From contig CALESY010000025.1 in the NCBI GenBank assembly GCA_937919945.1, forward strand, positions 1 to 18,044: a stretch of 18,044 bases of DNA, in the 5' to 3' direction. A program made the position numbers and the translations under genes. This DNA is from an uncultured Chitinophagaceae bacterium. GTDB taxonomy: Bacteria > Bacteroidota > Bacteroidia > Chitinophagales > Chitinophagaceae. Positions 1 through 7,034 of this stretch are shown here, one piece after another (positions within the stretch are counted from its first letter, which is position 1; every line of letters begins with the position of its first letter). The notes beneath the pieces are model-generated. The model did not search any database. It was not told where the DNA came from and was given only the letters and a program-made list of their open reading frames with translations.

Positions 1-147
1 CGTGTTCGTCTTGTCTGTATTACGCCCGTAAGGTATTTGTTTTATGTAAGTACAAGCATCCGAAAAAGTATTGATACCAAATGCTATGAATGTATCACTG
101 ATTTGGTTGCCGTTTTGAATAGTGAAATCTGTATTAATTGAGCTCAT
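1..147 (-). CDS. Unidentified protein, N-terminal 49 residues only
   Basis: An open frame runs from an ATG at 147 leftwards off the window edge, so only the first 49 codons are visible. It begins MSSINTDFTIQ and includes a stretch reading DACTYIKQIPYGRNTDK. The frame is open throughout and its ATG lies 3 bases after the recG stop on the same strand, so it is probably translated from the recG transcript. There is no signal peptide or membrane segment in this part, which suggests a cytoplasmic protein. The PYGRN stretch reminds me of Bacteroidota proteins of unknown function, possibly transglutaminase-like, but I cannot confirm this from 49 residues. No function is assigned. Confidence 0.6.
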   Translation of the reverse strand, partial: MSSINTDFTIQNGNQISDTFIAFGINTFSDACTYIKQIPYGRNTDKTNT

Positions 148-150
148 TGT

Positions 151-2181
151 TTAACTGATTTTAGCCCAGTTATTTGCAGCTTTTTCTTGCAATAGAATAC
201 TTCGGATGGCTGCATGTTGCGGATGAGTTAGAGAGGGGTCTGATGTAATGATTTGTTGCGCGGCTATACGGGTTTGCTCCAGTATGGCACTGTCATCAAC
301 AATATCAGCCAGTTTGAATTTCAGTATGCCGCTTTGCCTTGTGCCTGAAAGGTCGCCTGGGCCACGCATGGCAAGGTCTTTTTCTGCTATGATAAATCCG
401 TTGGATGTGGATGTCATTATCTTCATCCTTTCGGCACTTTCGTTGGATAGTTTATTGCCAGTAAGCAGTATGCAATAAGATTGTTCTGCACCACGCCCCA
501 CGCGTCCGCGTAGCTGGTGCAGTTGAGATAAGCCAAACCGCTCAGCACTTTCTATCAGCATGACACTAGCATTAGGTACGTTTACGCCTACTTCTATTAC
601 GGTAGTAGCAACCAGTATATGCGCATTCCCTTTTACAAACCGTTGCATATTCCGTTCACGCTCTCCTGCTTCTTGCTTGCCATGCACCATCGCTATGTTG
701 TACTTATGATCCGGGAAAAAGGTTTTCACTTGTTCAAAACCTAATTTCAAACTTTCATAGTCCATTTTTTCAGACTCCTCAATAAGCGGATAAACTATAT
801 ATGCCTGCCTGCCTTTGTCTATTTCTACTCTGATGAACTCCATCACATTTGCACGGCGCATCTCGTTGCGGTGTACAGTTTTTATTTCCTGCCTGCCAGG
901 GGGTAGCTCATCTATTAGAGATACATCAAGGTCGCCATAGAGTGTCATGGCGAGTGTGCGAGGTATGGGTGTTGCTGTCATTACCAACACATGGGGTGGC
1001 GTACTGTTCTTTTGCCACAGACGAGAGCGTTGCGCCACACCAAAACGGTGCTGCTCATCTATAATAGCCATGCCAAGGTTGCTAAATTGTACCGTATCTT
1101 CCAGTAATGCATGTGTGCCTACTACGATAGGAATTGTACCGGTCTGTAATCCAGCAAGTGTTTCCTTACGCTCTTTGCCTTTGGTAGTACCCGTCAGTAT
1201 AGCAACAGGTATATTCATAGGTGTTAGTAACTCTTTTACACTTTGATAATGTTGTTGTGCCAGTATCTCAGTCGGTGCCATCAGGCAAGCCTGAAAACCA
1301 TTGTCCATTGCCAGTAACATAGACATCACCGCCACCATTGTTTTACCACTACCTACATCGCCTTGTAGCAGTCGGTTCATTTGTTTGCCTGTTGCAGTAT
1401 CTAGACGTATCTCTTTCAGCACACGTTTTTGCGCACCAGTTAATTGAAAGGGTAGATGATTGTTATAGAAACTATTGAAATTACTACCTACTTTGTCAAA
1501 CTTCCATCCTTGCTGTATGGTGTGTTGCAGGCGCAACTGTGCTATTTTCAGTTGAGATGCCAGCAACTCTTCCCACTTCAGGCGATAGCGGGCAGCTTGC
1601 ATGTGTTCATCACTATCCGGGAAGTGAATCCACTTAATGGCATTGTATCTGCTGCAAAGCTGGTATTGCGTAAGTATGTTTGAGGGTAGTATTTCAGGAA
1701 TGTCACCCTGTTTTATCTTTTCAAAAAGGCTTTGTGTCAGTTTGGCAAATGAACGGTTGCTGATACCTTTTGCCCGTAGTTTTTCTGTACTGGGGTATAC
1801 AGGCTGCATGCCCGGTATGCTTGTGTCGCTGTTCAGTGGTTCTATTTCAGGATGGGCGATATTAGGTACACCATTGAAAAATGAAACTTTCCCGAATAAT
1901 ATATATCTGCCATGGTCTACAAGCGATTTCTTCATCCATTGCGCCCCTTGAAACCATATCAACTCTATCTGCCCTGTATCGTCAAAAAAGGTAGCAACTA
2001 ACCGTTTCTTCCGTCCTTCACCTTCTTCAAAAATATTAATGACAGTACCAAGTAACTGTACATATTCTGTATTGCCATTAATGGCCGCTACTTTATCAAC
2101 TTTCGTACGGTCGAAGTAACGATAAGGGTAATGGTATAATAAATCTCCAAACGTACCTATCTCCAGTTCCTTACGCAGCAT
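151..2181 (-). CDS. recG: ATP-dependent DNA helicase RecG
   Basis: RecG remodels stalled replication forks and branch-migrates Holliday junctions in the cytoplasm. Counting from the ATG at 2181 (676 residues), the OB-fold wedge domain covers about residues 35-115. The helicase core then shows Walker A GDVGSGKT (274-281), the Walker B/motif II box DEQH (375-378), motif III TATPIPRT (402-409) and motif VI QLRGRVGRG near 560. This is close to full family length. The start is uncertain. The frame stays open for 28 codons upstream of 2181, to a TAA at 2268-2266, and those codons read LDSPIEYLKGVGPQRGE, which matches the usual N-terminus of Bacteroidota RecG. No ATG, GTG or TTG lies in that extension, so the true start may be a rare codon (for example ATC at 2253 or 2262). 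A promoter at 2271-2300 drives the gene. Identity is secure; the N-terminus is not. Confidence 0.96.
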   Translation of the reverse strand: MLRKELEIGTFGDLLYHYPYRYFDRTKVDKVAAINGNTEYVQLLGTVINIFEEGEGRKKRLVATFFDDTGQIELIWFQGAQWMKKSLVDHGRYILFGKVSFFNGVPNIAHPEIEPLNSDTSIPGMQPVYPSTEKLRAKGISNRSFAKLTQSLFEKIKQGDIPEILPSNILTQYQLCSRYNAIKWIHFPDSDEHMQAARYRLKWEELLASQLKIAQLRLQHTIQQGWKFDKVGSNFNSFYNNHLPFQLTGAQKRVLKEIRLDTATGKQMNRLLQGDVGSGKTMVAVMSMLLAMDNGFQACLMAPTEILAQQHYQSVKELLTPMNIPVAILTGTTKGKERKETLAGLQTGTIPIVVGTHALLEDTVQFSNLGMAIIDEQHRFGVAQRSRLWQKNSTPPHVLVMTATPIPRTLAMTLYGDLDVSLIDELPPGRQEIKTVHRNEMRRANVMEFIRVEIDKGRQAYIVYPLIEESEKMDYESLKLGFEQVKTFFPDHKYNIAMVHGKQEAGERERNMQRFVKGNAHILVATTVIEVGVNVPNASVMLIESAERFGLSQLHQLRGRVGRGAEQSYCILLTGNKLSNESAERMKIMTSTSNGFIIAEKDLAMRGPGDLSGTRQSGILKFKLADIVDDSAILEQTRIAAQQIITSDPSLTHPQHAAIRSILLQEKAANNWAKIS

Positions 2182-2270
2182 TTCACCGCGTTGCGGCCCT
2201 ACACCTTTCAGGTATTCGATAGGAGAATCTAATATGGAAGCGAGATTGCTGATACTTGTGATTATTTAGA

Positions 2271-2300
2271 CAAATATAAACAAGACAATGTTTTGACAAA
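2271..2300 (-). promoter_or_regulatory. Bacteroidota-type promoter for recG
   Basis: On the minus strand, TTTG (2300-2297) is followed after 18 bases by TATATTTG (2278-2271). This is an exact fit to the known Bacteroidota housekeeping promoter, a -33 TTTG and a -7 TAnnTTTG about 17-23 bases apart. Transcription should begin a few bases downstream, roughly 2262-2267. That leaves an 80-base leader if translation starts at the ATG at 2181, or almost no leader if it starts at an upstream rare codon. Confidence 0.6.
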
Positions 2301-2372
2301 CTAAACCGTCAAATGTATTGCAGCCGACAAATCAGTTGTGTATCGCTGCCTAATTTGCATAAAATGATAAAG

Positions 2373-3356
2373 ATGAAAACTTTTAAGTTGATATGGATAT
2401 TGCTGGTAAGTATAGTAAACGCATCTGCCCAGCCCGTGGCGCAAACGGTGGTTGCAGAGCATTTTACCAATACTTATTGCAGTATATGCGCATCCCGCAA
2501 CCCCGGCTTATATGCCAATTATGCCAACTTCCCACAAGTGTTGCACATTGCTTACCATCCAAGCGCTCCTTATGCTGCTTGTCCGCTTAATCAGCACAAT
2601 AAAACAGAAAATGATGCCCGCACTAATTTTTATGGGATTTATGGCTCAACACCAAGGCTTATAATACAAGCAAAAGAAGTAACTGGCTCATTCACAAACG
2701 CATCTATTTTTCAAAATGAATTGGGGAAAACTACTGCATTTGAGATGACTGCGAAGTTGAGTGAGATAGCAGGTAATAACCTTGAGATAAGAGTAGTAAT
2801 CAGGAAAAAAGATGCCAGCGCATTGACGAACCTTACACTCTATGTACCGCTTGTAGAAGATACACTGTTTTTTGCCGCCAACAACGGAGAGAGTAAACAC
2901 CTTGATGTATTCAGGAAAAGTTTTTGGGGTGTCAACCCGTTAGCTATTACCGCACCTGTAAACATCGGAGATTCTACGGTGCATACACAACAGATAGCTA
3001 TAAATGTTGCATGGAACAAGGGTAGGGTATATGGTATAGCCATATTGCAGGATAATAGCAAAAACCATGTTCAGGCTGCTAAGTCAAACAAATTAGCTTA
3101 CCCCACAAGTATTCAGCATTATACTACCTCGCCTGTATTTATCGCGCCCAATCCGGCAACTAATTATTTACAACTACATGGCAATGCCAACAACAGGTAC
3201 ACCGTTGCTATACAAGACATAACTGGCAGACAAATAAGTCGCCTTGCTATAAGTGGCGGCGATAGAATAGATATTTTAGGATTGGCAGGCGGACAGTATA
3301 TAGCCTATATACAACACGGTAGCACACAGCAGGCATTCAAGTTTATTAAGAACTGA
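2373..3356 (+). CDS. Secreted Omp28-like thioredoxin-fold protein with T9SS type A sorting domain
   Basis: This is an exported protein of 327 residues counted from ATG 2373. A signal peptide (charged MKTFK, hydrophobic core, cleavage near NASAQ/PV at residue 20) gives Sec export. The next region resembles Omp28-related proteins: EHFTNTYCSIC puts a CxxC pair at C36/C39, and STP at 92-94 could be the cis-proline loop of a thioredoxin-like fold. The last 70 or so residues begin with APNPATNYLQLHG and end in AFKFIKN, the pattern of a T9SS type A C-terminal sorting domain, so the protein is probably moved across the outer membrane and attached to the surface or released. ATG codons at 2313 and 2364 are in frame; 2364 is a real alternative, while 2313 would bury the signal peptide. 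Substrate and partners are unknown. The Crp-type gene follows after 14 bases, probably in the same transcript. Confidence 0.85.
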   Translation: MKTFKLIWILLVSIVNASAQPVAQTVVAEHFTNTYCSICASRNPGLYANYANFPQVLHIAYHPSAPYAACPLNQHNKTENDARTNFYGIYGSTPRLIIQAKEVTGSFTNASIFQNELGKTTAFEMTAKLSEIAGNNLEIRVVIRKKDASALTNLTLYVPLVEDTLFFAANNGESKHLDVFRKSFWGVNPLAITAPVNIGDSTVHTQQIAINVAWNKGRVYGIAILQDNSKNHVQAAKSNKLAYPTSIQHYTTSPVFIAPNPATNYLQLHGNANNRYTVAIQDITGRQISRLAISGGDRIDILGLAGGQYIAYIQHGSTQQAFKFIKN

Positions 3357-3370
3357 CGTAACTTAGGGTA

Positions 3371-4069
3371 ATGAGCTTGGACGATACATTTTTGCTAATC
3401 AGGAAAAACGATTTTCTGAATAAGTTATCAGATGATGATTATACCGCTCTGCATCTTGAACATAATATAGTTGTAGCCGATAAAGGTGCGTATGTATATT
3501 TTGATGCGCATGCCCTCAACAAGTTGTATTTCGTAAAAGACGGGTATATAAAAATAGGGTGTATAGATGATGAGGGCAATGACATAGTAAAAGAGATACT
3601 GCAACCCGGCGATATTTTCGGACAATTTACATTGGAAAGAAATAACATGCTGGGCGAATACGCACAAGCATACAAGTGTGAAACCAGCCTTTGTTCCTTT
3701 ACGCTAGAAGATTTTCAACGTCTGTTGATGCATAGGCCTGATTTGTCCGTACAATACGCAAAAAAAGTAGGGCAGAAATTGAGAAAGGTAGAAAACAGGT
3801 TGATGAACTTACTGCAAAAAGATGCCCGAAGCAGGTTATTATACTTTTTCTGGACACTGCTACCGCAAGATAATGCAATAGAGCAAAGCTCATACAGTAT
3901 GCGAAACTTCCTGACACACGAGGATATAGCAAGGCTAACAGGCACCAGCAGGCAAACGGTTACCACACTAATAAATGAATTTGCACAGGATGGTTTACTC
4001 GATGTTGACAGGCGCACTATTGTTATACACGATATAAAATCGTTACAACGATTAGCTAAAATAGGTTGA
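3371..4069 (+). CDS. Crp/Fnr family transcriptional regulator
   Basis: This is a 232-residue cytoplasmic DNA-binding regulator. Residues about 15-110 form a cyclic-nucleotide-type beta-roll (KDGYIKIGCIDDEG, then LQPGDIFGQF). Residues 125-155 are the dimerisation helix, and 178-220 are a Crp-type winged helix-turn-helix with the recognition segment LTGTSRQTVTTLINEF. In the phosphate-binding position of the beta-roll it has GQFTLERNNMLGEYAQA rather than the GE plus Arg-Ser/Thr-Ala pattern of cAMP-binding Crp, so cAMP binding is doubtful. There is no Fnr-type N-terminal cysteine cluster. It lies 14 bases after the secreted thioredoxin-fold gene, with which it is probably co-transcribed. Its stop is 1 base from the stop of convergent exbD. 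Its targets and ligand cannot be read from the window. Confidence 0.9.
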   Translation: MSLDDTFLLIRKNDFLNKLSDDDYTALHLEHNIVVADKGAYVYFDAHALNKLYFVKDGYIKIGCIDDEGNDIVKEILQPGDIFGQFTLERNNMLGEYAQAYKCETSLCSFTLEDFQRLLMHRPDLSVQYAKKVGQKLRKVENRLMNLLQKDARSRLLYFFWTLLPQDNAIEQSSYSMRNFLTHEDIARLTGTSRQTVTTLINEFAQDGLLDVDRRTIVIHDIKSLQRLAKIG

Positions 4070-4070
4070 T

Positions 4071-4475
4071 TTATTTACCCTCTTTATCTACAGCTAAAAC
4101 TGTTTTAAGATTCAGTGATTTCGCTGCTTTCATAACTGCTACAATGCTTTCCGCATCTGCTTGTTTATCTGCATTGATGACAACAGTAGGCTCTGCATCT
4201 TGCGATTTTTGTACAACATAATTGATGGCAGATGTCAGTGAGTCTTTGCTGGTGGCTTGTGTGCCAACATAAAACTGTTGCTCAGGTGTTATAGATACTA
4301 CTACCGTTTGTTTGGCTTTAGTATCGCTCTTTGCACTGGGTATAGATAGCTTTATTACATTGGGATTAGCTAATGTAGATATGATTAAGAAAAACAATAA
4401 CAGTATGAACAATATATCATTCAATGCAGAAGCATGCGCTTCGGGTTTTTCTCTGAGCCTTTTTCGTAAATCCAT
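4071..4475 (-). CDS. exbD: ExbD/TolR-family proton-channel subunit
   Basis: This 134-residue inner-membrane protein has a short charged cytoplasmic N-terminus, one membrane helix (ILFILLLFFLIISTLA, about 21-37) and a periplasmic domain. Asp20, at the start of the helix, fits the position of the essential proton-carrying Asp of ExbD/TolR. The C-terminal part (VVINADKQADAESIVAVMKAAK) matches the ExbD periplasmic fold. With ExbB it should form a motor using the proton gradient to drive a TonB or TolA partner. It follows exbB after 6 bases on the same strand, so the two form an operon. ExbD and TolR cannot be told apart by sequence alone, and no TonB, TolA, TolB or Pal gene is present here. Confidence 0.9.
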   Translation of the reverse strand: MDLRKRLREKPEAHASALNDILFILLLFFLIISTLANPNVIKLSIPSAKSDTKAKQTVVVSITPEQQFYVGTQATSKDSLTSAINYVVQKSQDAEPTVVINADKQADAESIVAVMKAAKSLNLKTVLAVDKEGK

Positions 4476-4481
4476 ATCTGG

Positions 4482-5168
4482 CTATTTTGCAGGTTCGTGT
4501 AAAATATCCAAAAACTCTACCGAGGCAGACTCCATGCGGTTTACATTCTTATTTATCTGTGCGTTAAGGTAGTTGTATGCCACATAAGACAACAAACCTA
4601 TTATCAACCCTACGGCAGAAGTTACCATTTTGGTATAAATGCCGCTTGCAATCCCTTCAATAGAAAAGCCCTGATGTTGGATGTTGAAGAACAAAATTAT
4701 CATACCTGCAATTGTTCCGAGGAAACCAAACATAGGCGCAATACCTGCAATGGTGGACAATATAGATAGGTTTTTTTCAAGTTGATACACTTCCAGTTTA
4801 CCTGCATTCTCTATAGATTTTTCTATATGGTCTATTGGTTTGCCTATACGGCTCAAACCTTTGTCTATCATTCTAGCTACTGGTCCATTCGTATTTTTGG
4901 ATAATATTTTTGCAGCTTGTAGATTGCCGTCTGTAATATGCTCTCTCACACGAGCCATAAATGTGGGGTCTGTAACAGATGCTTTGCGTATAGCCATCAG
5001 GCGTTCTGCAAACACGTACACCATCAGTACGGAGCATATCAGTAGCGGTATCATCAATACACCGCCTTGCATCAACAGATACCATAAAGATATTTCCTGC
5101 TGTTTTGTAGCTACAGTAGCCGAGTTTGCTAAAGTATCGGCTTGTAATAATATGGAGAGTATTGCCAT
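4482..5168 (-). CDS. exbB: MotA/TolQ/ExbB-family proton-channel subunit
   Basis: This 228-residue inner-membrane protein has three predicted helices: about 29-52 (LLMQGGVLMIPLLICSVLMV), about 130-160 (containing GIAPMFGFLGTIAGMI, the family signature) and about 180-205 (TSAVGLIIGLLSYVAYNYL). A cytoplasmic loop of some 75 residues separates helices 1 and 2, as in ExbB/TolQ. The conserved threonines and glycines of the pore helices are present. It is the pentameric partner of ExbD, encoded 6 bases downstream. The extra hydrophobic N-terminus (MAILSILLQADTLANS) may be a signal-like segment, seen in some Bacteroidota members. I found no convincing promoter upstream, although the terminator at 5231-5266 implies it has its own. 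Confidence 0.92.
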   Translation of the reverse strand: MAILSILLQADTLANSATVATKQQEISLWYLLMQGGVLMIPLLICSVLMVYVFAERLMAIRKASVTDPTFMARVREHITDGNLQAAKILSKNTNGPVARMIDKGLSRIGKPIDHIEKSIENAGKLEVYQLEKNLSILSTIAGIAPMFGFLGTIAGMIILFFNIQHQGFSIEGIASGIYTKMVTSAVGLIIGLLSYVAYNYLNAQINKNVNRMESASVEFLDILHEPAK

Positions 5169-5230
5169 AGTTTCTAAAAAGACTAACTGTAATAATAATA
5201 AATTTTAGCGGTTGTGGCAGATACAATGTG

Positions 5231-5266
5231 TTAAAAAACAAAGCCAACACTAAATGTGTCGGCTTT
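5231..5266 (-). terminator. Rho-independent terminator after the FKBP gene
   Basis: Read on the minus strand, an 11-base stem (AAAGCCGACAC with GTGTTGGCTTT, one G-U pair) around a 5-base loop ATTTA is followed by GTTTTTT. It starts 20 bases after the stop codon of the FKBP gene and ends about 60 bases before the exbB start. It should separate the FKBP transcript from the exbB-exbD operon. Confidence 0.85.
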
Positions 5267-5286
5267 GCAATTAAATATAGTAAGTA

Positions 5287-5715
5287 TTAACCGATAGATA
5301 CCAGTTCAAGGTCGAATATCAAATCCTGTCCTGCAAGAGGGTGGTTAGCATCCAGTATTACTACTTCTGCTTGTACATCGGCTATTACCACCGGAAATAC
5401 GTTACCTGTATTATCGCTCATGTGCAGTTCGAGACCCACAACAGGTTGCATATCTGCAGGGAATTCACTTTTAGGATATTCCATCATCATATCGTCGCGG
5501 CGTTCACCGTAAGCCTGATCAACAGGGATTTGTACTGTTTTCTTATCGCCTACTTTCATATCCAGCAGCGCATCGTCAAACCCTTTTATCACCTGTCCGC
5601 TGCCAACGGTAAACTGTAGCGGGTCGCGGCCTTCAGAGCTGTCAAATGTTGAGCCGTCTGTTAGCTTTCCGTGATAATGCACGCTTACAGTATCACCATT
5701 TTTAACTTGTTGCAT
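5287..5715 (-). CDS. FKBP-type peptidyl-prolyl cis-trans isomerase, SlyD-like
   Basis: This 142-residue cytoplasmic protein is expected to speed cis-trans isomerisation of prolyl bonds and to act as a folding helper. The FKBP half begins with VSVHYHGKLTDGSTFDSS and GQVIKGFDDALLDMKVGDKK (residues 11-60). It is followed by an insert-in-flap segment (about 68-125) carrying YGERRDDMM and AEVVILDANHPLAGQ, the hallmark of SlyD-type enzymes with a chaperone domain. It closes with the FKBP strand LIFDLELVSIG. There is no signal peptide and no histidine-rich metal-binding tail as in E. coli SlyD, so nickel delivery is unlikely. It is a single-gene transcript, with a terminator 20 bases behind its stop. 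Confidence 0.93.
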   Translation of the reverse strand: MQQVKNGDTVSVHYHGKLTDGSTFDSSEGRDPLQFTVGSGQVIKGFDDALLDMKVGDKKTVQIPVDQAYGERRDDMMMEYPKSEFPADMQPVVGLELHMSDNTGNVFPVVIADVQAEVVILDANHPLAGQDLIFDLELVSIG

Positions 5716-5793
5716 GTAAATTGTTTTAATAAATGCTAATAATGATGCAAGTTACGTTTAATATCGGAAACGCAGGACTATCTTTACGCTTAA

Positions 5794-7008
5794 ATGAGGA
5801 ACTTATTGTTAAGATTTATACCGCTAATACTGGTATTAATATCCGGTAACGCAATAGCACAAAAAAAGGAAGTCAAGCCTTTAAAATACGGACATGATGT
5901 AGTAGTTGGTGCGGAACGCATGAAAGAATATTTGTCTGTACTAAAGGCAAAGCGTGTGGCCCTGCTCATAAATCACACATCTTTATTGGGTAATGTAAAT
6001 CTGCTTGATACATTATTGAAAGCAGGTGTTAATGTGGTGAAAGTATTCACCCCTGAACATGGCTTCAGAGGAGAGGCAGAAGCAGGCGCCAAAGTGAATA
6101 ATAGTATTGATAGCGCCACTCAATTACCAATTGTATCGTTGTATGGCGATAATAAAAAGCCTAAGGCTGAACACCTGCTGGATGTTGACATAGTTGTATA
6201 TGATTTGCAGGATGTAGGTGTAAGGTTTTATACCTATATATCTACAATGCAGTATGCTATGGAAGCATGCATTGAAAATAATAAACAATTTTTGATATTA
6301 GACAGGCCAAACCCTAATGGACATTATGTTGACGGACCTGTATTGAAGCCTGAGTATAAATCTTTTGTTGGTATGCAGCCTATCCCTATTGTTTATGGTA
6401 TGACAGTAGGGGAATATGCTAAAATGCTTATTGGCGAAAAATGGTTGAGCAATGCTGATAAATTAGATTTGAAAATTATTACTTGCAGCAACTACAATCA
6501 TAATATACAATATGATTTACCCGTTCGTCCATCGCCCAATCTGAAAACTATGGCAGCCATATTTGCATATCCATCTATCTGCTTGTTTGAGGGTACTGTG
6601 GTAAGTGTTGGCAGAGGTACATCAACACCTTTTCAAATGTTTGGCCATCCCGATTTTGCAGGTAAGGCAAGCTACAGTTTTCGTCCGGTACCTGTTTGGG
6701 GAAAACCGGATCCTTTGTATGCTTTTAAGGATTGCTACGGGCAAATGGTGGTAATGGATAAAGAGGAGGCGTATACTTTGATAGGTAGGCGTGTAAGGTT
6801 GTTATGGCTTATTAGGGCGTATGGCTGGTACCCTGATAAGAAAAAGTTTTTCAATCCATTCTTCGAAAAGCTTGTAGGTAATGGTGAGTTGAGAAAGCAA
6901 ATAGAAAGCGGTATGGATGAATATACCATCAGAACTACATGGCAAAAAGATATCGATGCGTTTAAAAAAATAAGAAAGAAGTATTTGTTGTACGAAGACT
7001 TTGAATAA
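5794..7008 (+). CDS. DUF1343 / NamZ-like exo-beta-N-acetylmuramidase, exported
   Basis: This 404-residue protein starts with a signal peptide (MRNLLLRFIPLILVLISGNAIA, cleavage near AIAQ/KK), so it acts in the periplasm or as a lipid-free exported enzyme. The mature part carries the conserved DUF1343 blocks: FTPEHGFRG (85-93), YDLQDVGVRFYTYI (136-149), LDRPNPNG (169-176), RPSPNL (245-250) and LFEGTVVSVGRGTSTPF (264-280). Members of this family in Bacillus subtilis and Tannerella forsythia are known as NamZ, which cleaves terminal N-acetylmuramic acid from peptidoglycan fragments; that role is inferred here from family membership. Length is typical. The trifunctional membrane-protein gene begins 26 bases later on the same strand, so the two are probably co-transcribed. 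A weak promoter-like pair (TTTA 5757-5760, 18 bases, TATCTTTA 5779-5786) precedes it. Confidence 0.88.
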   Translation: MRNLLLRFIPLILVLISGNAIAQKKEVKPLKYGHDVVVGAERMKEYLSVLKAKRVALLINHTSLLGNVNLLDTLLKAGVNVVKVFTPEHGFRGEAEAGAKVNNSIDSATQLPIVSLYGDNKKPKAEHLLDVDIVVYDLQDVGVRFYTYISTMQYAMEACIENNKQFLILDRPNPNGHYVDGPVLKPEYKSFVGMQPIPIVYGMTVGEYAKMLIGEKWLSNADKLDLKIITCSNYNHNIQYDLPVRPSPNLKTMAAIFAYPSICLFEGTVVSVGRGTSTPFQMFGHPDFAGKASYSFRPVPVWGKPDPLYAFKDCYGQMVVMDKEEAYTLIGRRVRLLWLIRAYGWYPDKKKFFNPFFEKLVGNGELRKQIESGMDEYTIRTTWQKDIDAFKKIRKKYLLYEDFE

Positions 7009-7034
7009 ACAATCTTTGCCCTTTTTAAATTCAA

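Noticed and set aside
2351..2357. TAATTTG as a -7 box for the secreted protein gene
   Set aside because: It is one base short of TAnnTTTG, no good -33 box lies at the right distance, and it is too close to the start codon.
2313..2372. ATG 2313 as start of the secreted protein
   Set aside because: It would put 20 polar residues, including cysteines, before a normal signal peptide that begins at 2364 or 2373.
5757..5786. TTTA, 18 bases, TATCTTTA as promoter of the NamZ-like gene
   Set aside because: One mismatch in each box, and the expected start of transcription almost touches the ATG. Mentioned with the gene but too weak for a feature.
6988..7018. Promoter-like TTG, 20 bases, AATCTTTG before the trifunctional gene
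   Set aside because: Both boxes are imperfect and overlap the end of the upstream gene; co-transcription with the NamZ-like gene is simpler.
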